Part shown: positions 12,401 to 24,400 of the stretch, piece after piece
Position numbering within the stretch: position 1 is the stretch's first letter
Layout: each line of letters starts with the position of its first letter
Assembly (NCBI RefSeq): GCF_014633365.1
Contig: NC_068351.1
Span: 14,948,907 to 15,012,906, forward strand
DNA: 64,000 bases
Source: Diospyros lotus
Lineage: Eukaryota; Streptophyta; Magnoliopsida; Ericales; Ebenaceae
Direction of reading: 5' to 3'
The notes under the pieces: generated by a model
The model's database searches: none
What the model saw: the letters and a program-made list of their open reading frames with translations, nothing else
What the model was told of the DNA's origin: nothing
Program-made: the position numbers and the translations under genes

Positions 12401-15400
12401 ACCTGGTTTCAGGAGCTTTATAGTTGAGATCTTTGCAACAAATTGTTGCCTGTATAGTGTGGTTGACAAGTCCTTTGAGTTTCAAGATGCCAGTACTGTA
12501 AGTTTTTCATATACAGAATTGCCAGTTTTTTTGTTAGAGATGTTCAGTGTTTTCAAAAAGCACTAAGCGCAGAAGGCCTATGGAGCTGTGCAAAGTGAAG
12601 TTCACGTTTAAGCGAAGTGAAGAGTATAGACTTTTATAAGCATAAAAATATAAAATATTAAAAAAGTAATCTTTTAAAAAACAAAATAAGAATGAGGGCT
12701 GCAAATTTAACTAATGACAAGATACCATTTTTCATTTATATTTTATACTTGTTTATAAGTTCATACAATCATAAAAAAAAAGAAAGCATAAGGAAACCCC
12801 CCCCCCCCCCCCCCCCTAATTTGGACCTATCTGCAATCAATTCTTAACTTACTACAGTCCCTAAACAATCAATTCTTAATTTAAAATTAATCAACAAACG
12901 GTAATTTATAGCAATCAGGAATCAATTATCAATCCCTAATTTGCAACAGTCAAGAATGTATTAGCAAATCCTAATATATACCTAATTGTATGTTTCCATT
13001 AATATTTTTTACCCAGTAAATACAGTCGAGTTATTTTTTTTTTGTTTATATATATATATATATATGATTTTATCATATCTTACACAGCTTTTTTTTAGGT
13101 AAGGTTTCCATTCAAGCAGCTACATCATTGCAAACATTTAGACAAATCCAACCATTCATATTGTTTGAATGAAAAAAAAAAAAAACCAAGCATATTTCTG
13201 AAGCATGCTTTTTTGTGCTTCAAAGCTTAGGTAAAAGCGCAACTTAAGCGTGCTCAGCCCTAAGCATGCTGGCTTTGTGCTTAAAGTGCACCCTTTTTAA
13301 ACACTGGAGTAGTTGTACCTTGTTGCTGGAGTATCACAGAATTATTCTGTTCCTCTTTTGGAATACCCCCTTGTTTTTCTTCACATATATTTTATAATAT
13401 ATATATATCCCTTCTCTAGCATTAAGGTTTTTTTTTTTTCTTCATTTTTAGTCCCTATAAAACCTTCTTTTAAAAGAATTAATATTGAAAGTCGTAATTA
13501 CATGTACCGTACTCTCCTTCAAAAAAGAACAAAAAATATTAATAACTACTTGTACTTTTGTGACCAAATAACTTTCTGCATGATCCAAAATTCTGCTTAC
13601 TGTTTCCTTTTTCTCTCTTTAAAAAGCACAAGTTTTCTTCAACTTGAGACACAGAAGGGCTTATAATATGCTTCCTACCTAAAATAGTGACTTGTGGAGA
13701 AGTGTTACTCCAGCTTATAATAGTAATACTGCTGTGACTTCAATATATACACAATCATAGGTAGTCTGCATCAGTAGAAATATATTGGGAGTGCCAGTAT
13801 CATCCTCAAGGATGGAATAAATGATGATATTTGATGTGGAAAGAGTTGGGCTTTATTAAAAAGATTGTAGTTAGCAAAAAACTAATATTATTCTTGAATG
13901 TTTGAAAGCAATTGAAACATTTTTTAGAGCAACACAATATCCTCCTGATCCAAACACTTAAAAGCCTTTCTATGCAGACCACCTCTATTTTATTCGCAAA
14001 TCTCTTACAGCTTCACAATGTGCACCTAGACATAGGCTCCAATTTCTGTAACATTCTAGGAGTCCAAGTATCATTCTCTAGAATGGAATAAAAGATTGAA
14101 AATTGATTTGGAAAGAGTTGGATTTTCTTGATAATATTTGATGAAGCAAAAAAACTAAACTCTGGTTTGAATGTCTAAAAAGCAATTCAATGTTGCTCAA
14201 AGTAAAAAATAGTAAAATCACTTAGGTCCTTGGGTATCGACTGATTTTACTGCAATAAAGTAATATTGGTTAGTCCCATAACATAATTCAATTTTGTGGT
14301 TGGTGCAATTCAATTGGAAGATTTATCTTTGAAAGCTATGATAGAGTTACAAAGATAAATCCCTTAGGCCTTAATTGATGTATTTGAAGATCTTAAGACC
14401 AAGTTTCCAATCAAACAAGGAACATAAGCACTTAAACTACTAAAACTGTTTTATTAAATTTGAATCAAATAATTCTACGAAGGAAGCATCCATAAAATAG
14501 GTAGGGATGGCAACTTTTAGTTACTCTATGGGTATTTTACAAATCCGGACTGTTTCAGGTGGGCACGGACTACAGACCTAAAATTTTGTCCAATAGAGTT
14601 GATATGGAGAAGAAAAAAAATACTTGCATGGGTATGGATACAGGGCCCAATCTATACTTGATCCACATGCATTAATCAATATATATGTGTATATATATCT
14701 ATATGTTTTATTTTGATTGGCGTAGTGTCATGCATTATGCATACAAGGTTAGCCCAAGCGGCCTACCTAAACCAAAGCTAGTTGTGGGCTACTAGTTAGG
14801 TCCACTCCTACTTTTCCCAGGCAACTTGCAGTTGGGATTTAATTTAGTCAAAATAAAAAAATTAACATTCAACAACAATTCTATTAAACGTTGTAACAAT
14901 CGCAAATTTCAATGAGAATTTAAGATAAGAAATTATTAAAAAAAAATTAAATTTAAATTGAACTGGTACGAGTATCCTATGGATATCCATTACTTGATCA
15001 AGATGGGGATGGGGAACTAAAAGTATATTACCTGATGTGTACAGGTGTTAAGAATGGGATATGAGTAAGGGTATGTGTAGAAAAGGAGGAAGGGAAGCGG
15101 TATTCCCGTATGTTTTATTGATACGAATGAAAAATATTTATACAAGAGTTTCCTAAGAATTCTCCTAGTTTTTAGTGATTACATTTCTATTTTATAGGAC
15201 TAGATTACAACAAAGAAAAAACAAATAAATCTAATCAAGAAAGAAATAAGATAAAGATAAAGTACAAGATAGATAAAATACAAGATAAATAAGGAGAATA
15301 GAGAATATATTTTATCACTCCCCCTCAAGCTGGGGAATGGATATCAATCATCCCTAGCTTGCACACCAAGTCTTCAAACCGTTTAGGAGGCAGCCCTTTG

Positions 15401-18400
15401 GTCAAACAATCAGCCAGCTGTTCTTCCGAAGACACATACGGAATGCAAATCAATCCGGCTTCCAATTTTTCCTTAATAAAATGTTTATCTATCTTCACAT
15501 GTTTGGTGCGATCATGCTGCACAGGATTATGGGCTATACTTATAGCTGACTTATTATCACAACACAATTTAATTAGCCCATGGCTGAAAATCCTCAAATC
15601 TTCCAAAATAATTCGCAATCACAGCAACTCACATAGGCCCATTGCTAGTGCCCGAAATTCTGCTTCCGCACTTGATCGCGCGACTACCCCTTGCTTTTTA
15701 CTCCTCCAAGAAACCAAATTTCCACCTAAGAAGACACAATAACCTGTGGTAGAACGTCTGTCAACCAAAGACCCTCCATAGTCGGCATCAATGTATTCTG
15801 TGATATCCAAATTTGTCCCAGCTTTAAACAAGATTCCTTTACCTGGAGTTGTCTTTAAATAGCACAGATTTCGTTGTACAGCTTGCATATGATCTTCTGT
15901 AGGACAATGCATGAACTGACTAACCAAACTTACTGCGAAAGGCAATATCTAGTCTGGTGTGAGATAAGTAGATTTGTCTGCCGACCAATTGTTGATACCT
16001 CCCTTTATCCACCGGTTTACCTTGATCACATCGTTTAACATTAAATTCCACTAGAGTACGTGCACCTTTGCCACCTAGCAAACCTGTCTCATGCAATAGA
16101 TCAAGAATATATTTTCTTTGGGATAAGAAGATACCTGCTTTAGAATAAGCTACCTCTATACCCAAAAAATACTTCAAAATGCCAAGATCTTTAATTTCAA
16201 AAGTCTTGGACAAATTATCCTTAAGTTGTACTTGCTCCTCACAGTCGTTTCCAGTGACAATAATATCATTCACATAAACCAAAAGAGCTGTTACCCTTCC
16301 CCACAAGAATGCTTAAAGAAAAGAGTGTGATCACCCCTACTTTGAGAATAATCCATATGTCTCATGGCTTTAGAAAAACGATCAAACCAGGCCCGAGGAG
16401 ATTGTTTAAGGCCATAAAGAGCTTTTCTTAATTTGCATACTTGTCCGGGCAACCCTTTATCAAAGCCAGGAGGAGGTTTCATGAACACCTCTTCCTCTAA
16501 ATCTCCATGCAAAAAGGCATTTTTTACATCAAATTGGTGCAACTTCCAGCCATAGTGCGTTGCCAGGGCTAATAGGATACGCATAGTTGACATTTTGGCT
16601 ACCAGAGCAAAAGTTTCTAGGTAATCAATACCATAAGTTTGTGTGTATCCCTTAGCAACTAACCTTGCCTTATACCTTTCTAGGGACCCATCTGCATTAT
16701 ATTTGAGGTTAAAAACCCATCGGCAACCTACGGGCTTGACTCCCTTTGGCTTAGGGACAATGTCCCATGTCTGATTTTTTTCTAAGGCCCTCATCTCCTC
16801 TTGCATTGCTTGAACCCAATTCTGATCTTGGAAAGCCTCATTAACTGTCTTAGGAATAGGAATTGTGTCTAAGGAAGTCAGAAAAGCCTTATGATTTGGG
16901 GATAAGCGGTGATAGGACATATAATTGGCCAAAGGGTGTTGGGTGCAACTTTTGCTCCCCTTGCGAAGGGCAATTGGTAGATCAAGGTCATTAGTAATTG
17001 ATGCAGGTAGTGAATTAGATGTGGCAGAATTGGGCTGAGAATCAGAGGGACAACAACGTGAGGTTTCATTACCTAGATTAGGAGAGGAAACTGGTGCTGG
17101 AAGAGGTTCTGGAATGGGCCGCTGTTGTTGTGTTCTTCTCTTAAATACATAGGGAGATCCTTTGAATCGAATTAGAGTGGATGGCAGCTGTTCTTCTAGA
17201 GGTTCCGGCTGGTTCTGTCCATTTAAGGAAGAGTTAGATGGAGCATGAATCTGCAAATCATGAGAGATTTCCAAAATGGGAAGATCATTATTTATATCAG
17301 CCCAAGATATATGTGTATCTTGAATATCAGCACTAGGAGGACCAAAGAATGACTGATTTTCAACAAATGTAACATCTTTGGTCACATAAAATTTTCTAGT
17401 AGCAGGGTGATAACACTTATACCCTTTTTGAGTGGGCGAATAACCAAGAAACACACATTTGAGGGCTCGAGGGTCCAGTTTATCCCTATGATGTTTGGAT
17501 ACATGGACAAAAGCAACACAACCAAAAACTCTCAAAGGAAGAGGAGTATGAGAAAACACTGCTGGAAAATAGGTGGACAAGCACTGAATTGGGCTTTGAT
17601 GTTTTAGAAAAGTAGAAGGAACTTGGTTAATTAGGTAGGCAACAGTCAAAACTGACTTCCCCCAGAAAAACTTAGGGACAGAATGATGTAGTAAGAGAGC
17701 TCTAGTAACATTGAGCAAATGTCTCATTTTTCTTTCTGCTACACCATTCTATTGAGGAGTATCAACACATGAAGACACATGAAGAAGTTATGCAAGTGAT
17801 GATTGAAGTAGTCTCTTGCATTATCAGTTCAGAATTTTTTAATTTTAGACCTAAATTGAGTAGATATCATCTTATAGAAAATAGGCAAGATAGAACTAAT
17901 AGCAGCCTTATTCTTTAAGAGATAAACCCAAGTTGTTCTTGTACAATCCTCAATAAAGGTAATAAACCACCTAGCCCTAGAACAATTAGGAATTTTAGAT
18001 GGTCCCCACACATCTGAATGAATCAAAGTAAATGGAAGAGAAGATAAATTGTTACTCACAGGATATGAAACTCTATGATGTTTAGAAAGTTCACACACAT
18101 CACAATGAAAATTAGAAATGTCCAAATTTCTAAGCATGGTTGGAAACATAGACTGCATAGTACTAATGGCAGGGTGCCCTAAATGACAATGTTGAAGCCA
18201 AAAATCATGAATTGAAACAGTTGGTTGAATAGGAGTCAAAGAAGCTGAAGCTGGCTGAGAAGAGTAGGCTGAAAGTATCTCCCCCTTAAGATCAGCACTG
18301 CATGTCTTCAGAAAATACAACCCATTCCATTCCTCACCAACTCCAATCTTCTTCCCCATGTCCAGAGCCTGAAATTCACATTTGTTTGGGAAAAAGACAA

Positions 18401-21400
18401 CGCAACAATTTAGATCCTTAGTTAGCTTATGAACAGAAATCAAGTTGCTAGAAAGATTTGGGACATGAAGAACATGTTGCATAGGCAATGAGAAATTAAG
18501 ATTTACATTACCATGTCCAACTATAGGAATTGTATTACCATTGGCCACCGTTATCTTTTTGGAGCTACTTAGTGGGGTATAGGAATCGAAGACATTTATA
18601 TCAAAGGCCATATGATCAGTAGCCCTCGAATCCAGAATCCATAGATTATTCCTAATAGTATGTGAGGCAATACTAGATTCAGAATTCAAGCAAATACCTG
18701 TTTGGGCCATGGAACAAGAACCACCTTGAATAGTCTTTAGGAAGCTTTTAAGCTTGTTGATTTCTTTAGCATTAAGCTGTTCGGTCATGATAGATGAATC
18801 AGTTGTAACTGAATCTGTCTTCTCCAATGTAGTCTCTTTCTCTTTGGCTGCTTGATAGGCTTGAACTTGCTGTCGGGGTTGAAAATTCTAAAGATTCTTC
18901 ATTCCTCCTACCTTATTCAGTACCGTTTCTTTTCCATGGAGTTTAAAACATGTCTCCCTGGTATGCCTGGGTTTCTTACAAAAAGAACACCATAAACCAT
19001 CTTTATTTTGAGCTTTAGGATTAAAAACATTCCCACCTTGTTGTGACCTAAACCGAGAAGCATCTTTCTTGTTAGTTGCCATTGCAGATCCCTCAAGCGA
19101 AGTCTCATTTAGCATAACAATTCTCCTATACTCCTCACTACGAACAATAGCAAAGACTTCATTTAAAGAAGGAATTTTGTCTTTCCCTAGGACCTGCACC
19201 CTTACTTGATCAAAATCAGCATTAAGGCCTACTAAAAATTCAACTACCCTATCTCTTTCAAATATTGCAATTATGGTGGCTGCATCTTCACTACATTTCA
19301 TCTTGATAATGATCCAACTCAAGCCAATATCCATTCATTTTATTATAGTACTCGATGACAGTTAGAGAACCCTGTTTAGTACCACTTATTTTCATCTTGA
19401 TATCAAAAATAATCGAGGCATCTTGCACTTTAGAATAAGTACGCTTTGTAGTATCCCAAATCTCCTTAGTCGTAGACAAGAACATGTAATTTTTACTTAC
19501 CTCAGGGTGCATTGAGCCCCACAACCAAGACATTATCAATGAATCCTCTACTTCCCATGCAGCAAAATTAGGGTCTTTAGCATCTGGACTAGGCTCGGTC
19601 AGATGGGCCATCTTTCCTCTTCCTTTCAAGAAAGTCCGCACAAGCTGCGCCCATTGTAAGTAGTTCCTTCCATCAAGCGTATAAGACTGATGTAACCCTG
19701 GAAGGTCACTGTTAGACAAACTCCCCATTGACATGTTAGATGAAGCACCGTTCTTTGTCTCAAAAGTGTTCGTCATGGTGAAGACTTAGCAACAGTATCA
19801 GTATAAAGAAAAATAAGACAGCAACAGGCAGTTTGACACCAGCAACGGAAGAAGCAAACTGACAGCAACGGAAGCACTCAGCAACAGAAGATTTTGACAC
19901 CAGGGATGGGCTAGAGAGACGTTGGATATCAGATTTGGAGAAGCCGGAGGCGAAAGGGCCGCGGACGCTCCTTCACGCGCTGGGGTGTGGAGTCGGAGCG
20001 AGCTTGAACGGCGGCGCGTGGTGTTCCGGTTGCCGGTGATTTTTCTGGGGTTAGCCGATTTGGAGATGGCAAACCTAATGGTGGTGGTGGTGGTGCAAGG
20101 TGATGGCTGGACAGAGGAGTTCCAACTTGAACAGTGCAATGAAGGCACTAAGGTTTACTATATCAGCCTATTAACGAGGCTCTGATACCATGTAGAAAAG
20201 GAGGAAGGGAAGCGGTATTCCCATATGTTTTATTTATACGAATGAAAAATATTTATACAAGAGTTTCCTAAGAATTCTCCAAAGAATTTTCCCAGTTTTT
20301 AGTGATTACATTCCTATTTTATAGGACTAGATTACAACAAAGAAAAAACAAATAAATCTAATCAAGAAAGAAATAAGATAAAGATAAACTACAAGATAGA
20401 TAAAATACAAGATAAATAAGGAGAATAGAGAATATATTTTATCAGTATGAGATAAGGTGCACCGTGCCCGTATCGAATCCGTTACCATTCCTAAAAATAA
20501 TAGAAATCATCAACACAAGATTTGCACGATGTAAAATGTATTTTTTTTTTAAACCTGTACTTGCAAAGTATGAAGAGTGGTATCCTTACATTGGCTTAAG
20601 CAAAGGAAAATAATTACTTATGGCTTGAGAAATAAGCAAGCCCAAAGAGGGATTTAGTTAAAATACCAAAAGGATCTAAACTGTATGTACAAACTCCTTT
20701 GTGTAGAATAGGAAAATATTGACAAAGTCTGGTTTGGGAATAGTTTGATCTTCTGTTGGATTGTTGAAAATGTGTTTCTAGTTGAACATTTTGCCAGCCT
20801 TCTTTTTTTTAAAAAAAAAAAAATTCTTGTATTTTCCACCCATTTGAATGGACCGATTTGAACATCTCTTTCACCATTCAGCAGCTTAAAAGTTAGCTCT
20901 CTTAATCTTCAATTTCTGTTGGGTGACTTTTTTTTTGGTTGCAATTTTTCACTTGTTTATTTGGCTTCATCCCCAAATATAATGCATGGCTATTAAACAT
21001 GCCAAAAACTATCCCATTATGTATCTAAAATAATTGGAGACTCTCCAAGTCTGTAGTAGGTCAAATTAAAGCACAAACAAGCTAAAATAGTGTGGCAATT
21101 TTGGTATAAGAACATCATAAACAATAGATGATTGCTCAATGTTCATTAAATATCATGACGTTTGGCAATTATTTTATGTCCTTGCCGTAACTAATGAATC
21201 ACGAGTTGCTTTGTTGCAACATCTGTCACAATTTTAATCATTAAACAACCTCTCCATCTACAAGCTTAAGGTTTAACATGTGCTTTTAGGTTGCATGGCA
21301 ACTGGCCGGTTGCTAAATGGTGTCAGAGTGCTCTATGGGGAGCCAATAGGTGGTCTGACTTGCTTTGAGGTTGGAGTTAATTCGGGTGGGAGGGTGTGTT

Positions 21401-24400
21401 ATGTAATCCTACATCATAAAATGCTCTCCACATTGCATTGGTGCAAGGGTGAGAGCAGAGTTAATTTCGTTTTGATGGCAAGGCCTAGTTTGTGAGAAGT
21501 AATGCTTTCCACATGGCATGGGTGGGAGCTTCATGTACTGAGTTTCCTCATTTATTCCTTTAAACTAATGAATCATAAAAACAACATTTCATTTCCAAGT
21601 GAAATTAATTGTTAAAAACTAATTTAATTTTTAGGATAAAAAGTAATTCAGGCCCATGAAAAGAACTGATATGGTCATGGATCGCTTGGATACCCAAAAA
21701 ATTTCATTCATTAAAGGTTGTGTCAAACATTCAAAATACACTTGAGATTAATAAGGACCCAAATCTACTGAGTTCTTCACTCATGTTTGATTAATTCTTA
21801 ACTCATGTTTGATTAATTCTTATTACCTATTCAGAATACCTGATTCTTTTCTAATTTCTGTTGGGTTTTTGTAAGCACCTTCACCTTCTAGGAACGTTAC
21901 TAATAAATAAAACTAGGGGATTTTTTTTCTCAAAAACCATTCAATTTAAAAATAAAATTCCCCATGTACCTAGCTAGAAGTTCTCAATTCATAATTAGGT
22001 TAAGCTTAACCTTCATAAACCTCTAATGGGCCTCACCCTTAACCCTTTTCCATGTTTGTCTCATGAATTTAATAAGGCTGATCTTGCACAACAGGATCGA
22101 ACCTAAACTTGATAAAAATAATAATGAGCATCCCGTTACTCAATTATAGACACCCAAAGCTTTAATGAACAATTAAAACACTCTTTTAACAAACTGTTAA
22201 GACTTTGCTCTTGCTCTGTTTTTTCTGTTCTCTTCCGATTTTTTTTCCTACTACTCATCTCAGGCACAATACAATAACTCAACATATGTATTACATAACC
22301 TTGACATGTTTACTTCACCAAAACATTACTACATAGCCAAGTTTACAACCATTGGCATTATTTGCAAAAAAGACAAACACCTTGTTAACTAACATATATC
22401 TAAATTTAAGCTTGGTCTTCAACATAATTTTCGAGGTTCATAAACCTGTCTTGGTCTTTCTTCACGAATCATCTTTTGCATCTACATATATATACGTATG
22501 TATATGTAAGAAAATACAATTTTAGGGTGAGTTGCACACTTTTCTAACATCTTGCATAAAATTATGACACTAATAGCATTTTCACGTTTAAATGCAACAC
22601 ATCATCTATCGATTGCAATTTCAACATACTTTTCTCATGAAATTGAAAACTAGCACATGCATTGCCATTTTCTACGTCTCTAACAATTAATATGAAGAAT
22701 AAATCATGCAATCTAGAAGTTCATGTCAATTGATGCTAGTAAAATTATGCTGATACCCTATATCTTTAATAGTAGCTTGAAGAAGAAGCCTCGATAGAAC
22801 CTAGCTTTCCTTCTCTTCTTCTTCTCTTCTTCCTCTTGTTCACTCTAGGTTCTTCAAGCAGGGACAGCTTTTCCTTGTTAATTTCTCTCCCTTTCGGTTG
22901 TTCACTTGACTGATGCGACAAACTTTCAGGTTCATTCTTTTCTCTCTTACTTGGTAATAGCCTAGAACTCCCCCTCTATTTCTTTTCTTTTCTCCTCTAC
23001 TTCCTGCTCTCAGTTCTTATTCTCTCCTCTTCTTACTCTTTCATTCTCTCAATTTTGTTTTTTTTCCTCCACGCTCTCTGTTTTTCTTCCTCTCTTTCCA
23101 TGTTTTTCTCTTGGTTTTATTCTCAACTAGCCAAGAACAACCTTCAAATTGCAGTACCTTCTAATTTTTTTCTTTAGTTCTCTCTTCTATCTCACTTTTC
23201 CTCTCTTATTTCTACCTCTCTGTTCTTACCTCTTTTCTCCCTATTCTCAGCTAGAACACACACAGCTGTTTCTCAAATTCTTTCCAACTTTTTCTTCTCC
23301 CCATCTCACTTTCTGCTTAAGCTTCTGTGCTTGGCCGAGCACCATCAGTTTCTTCCAATTTTTTCTTCCTGACTCTGCTTTTCTCTCCTCACTCCATTCT
23401 TTGCTGACCGAGAACTCCAATCTGCAAACCTTATAAATTTTCAAGACAATTCTCTACTTGTCCTAAGGTCATATAAATGCCAACTCATGTTCTCAAATTG
23501 ATTTATTTTAACACCTCAATTGCTCGATACTGCCCTTTAAACCTCATGGTGACAGATGGCAGAATCAATTCCACTTCTTAAACCATGCAATCGGCCACCA
23601 CATCTCAGTTTCAAGGAGTAAGAAATTCAGACCCCTAATTGAACTAATTAACCAAATTTTGTTCTATTTCTTCTACTACTTTAATCTCTAACACCACTAA
23701 GATCATGAGGTCTTTTATGGACCCAAATAATTATGTCTTGATCCTCCATAGTCATTTCCAACTTACCCTTGATAAATCATGAGCTTATACTGTTATTTTT
23801 TGATATTCTGAATTTCTGATACCACTTCAGACTATAACGGTTTTCATGTGGGTTAACTATTTTCAAAATGAACATACCTATGGATTCTCATGAAAATTAT
23901 AACGTAGCCTATGTCTCAATTTGGGTTATGCATCCTCTCTTTGTCTCAGTTTCATTTTTTGGAACAAAATCTGATCAATGTGCTCGTGGGGCCATCAGTT
24001 GACCGAAGCTTCACGTTTGGTCATCTGAACACACCCAATGAGCTAAATTTAACTTCCTCCTATCATGATATGTGCTCTGAACTGGAGGTCATTTTTCCTG
24101 CTGTGCAGCTAATGTTTTATTTATTTATTTCTGGTTGCAGGTTGCTTTGTTTGGAGAAATAGTATTAGCACAGAAGGTTATGTATGACAAGTTTGGCAAT
24201 GATTTTCTCATCCATTTTGTTCCCAAAGTTTTCCCAAATGCACATTGCCCTCAAGATTTGGCAGAGCAATATTGTCAAAAGTTGCAGGTATCATTTTTAG
24301 CTCTGATAACAATCTCTCTCTTTCTTTCTTGTAGCTAAATTGGCTGAGTAAAGATGTCAATACAGGTGTAACCTCTGCATGGTGAGGCCCAGTTTGGATC

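Larger units (their letters stand above)
15076..20444 (-). mobile_element. Ty1/copia LTR retrotransposon, complete but inactivated
   Basis: A 5369-bp element on the minus strand with two LTRs and an exact 5-bp TSD GTATG (15071-15075 and 20445-20449). A primer-binding site TGGTATCAGAGCC, complementary to initiator tRNA-Met, lies immediately inside the 5' LTR (20178-20190). A purine tract (CTTGAGGGGGAG on the minus strand) adjoins the 3' LTR. The order gag, protease, integrase, reverse transcriptase, RNase H defines copia. It sits antisense in exportin-T intron 11. The LTRs differ by about five substitutions and one 12-bp indel over some 242 bp, suggesting a fairly recent insertion. Stops and frameshifts throughout show it cannot encode its proteins. 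Confidence 0.95.
14494..20501. mobile_element. hAT-like element split by the copia retrotransposon
   Basis: The left end begins TAGGGATGGCAAC at 14502. The right end, inverted, begins TAGGAATGGTAAC and finishes at 20493. The flanking 8-mers AAAATAGG (14494-14501) and AAAATAAT (20494-20501) match at six of eight positions, fitting a decayed hAT TSD. The element is about 620 bp once the copia insertion and its target duplicate are removed. The copia element therefore inserted into an older hAT-type MITE. Confidence 0.6.

Noticed and set aside
19922..20185. 87-codon + strand frame at the copia 5' end
   Set aside because: It lies antisense in the copia leader next to the primer site and has no family resemblance.
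23800..23830. tRNA-Met primer-binding site of another LTR retrotransposon
   Set aside because: No LTR border next to it and no LTR pair in the surrounding sequence.
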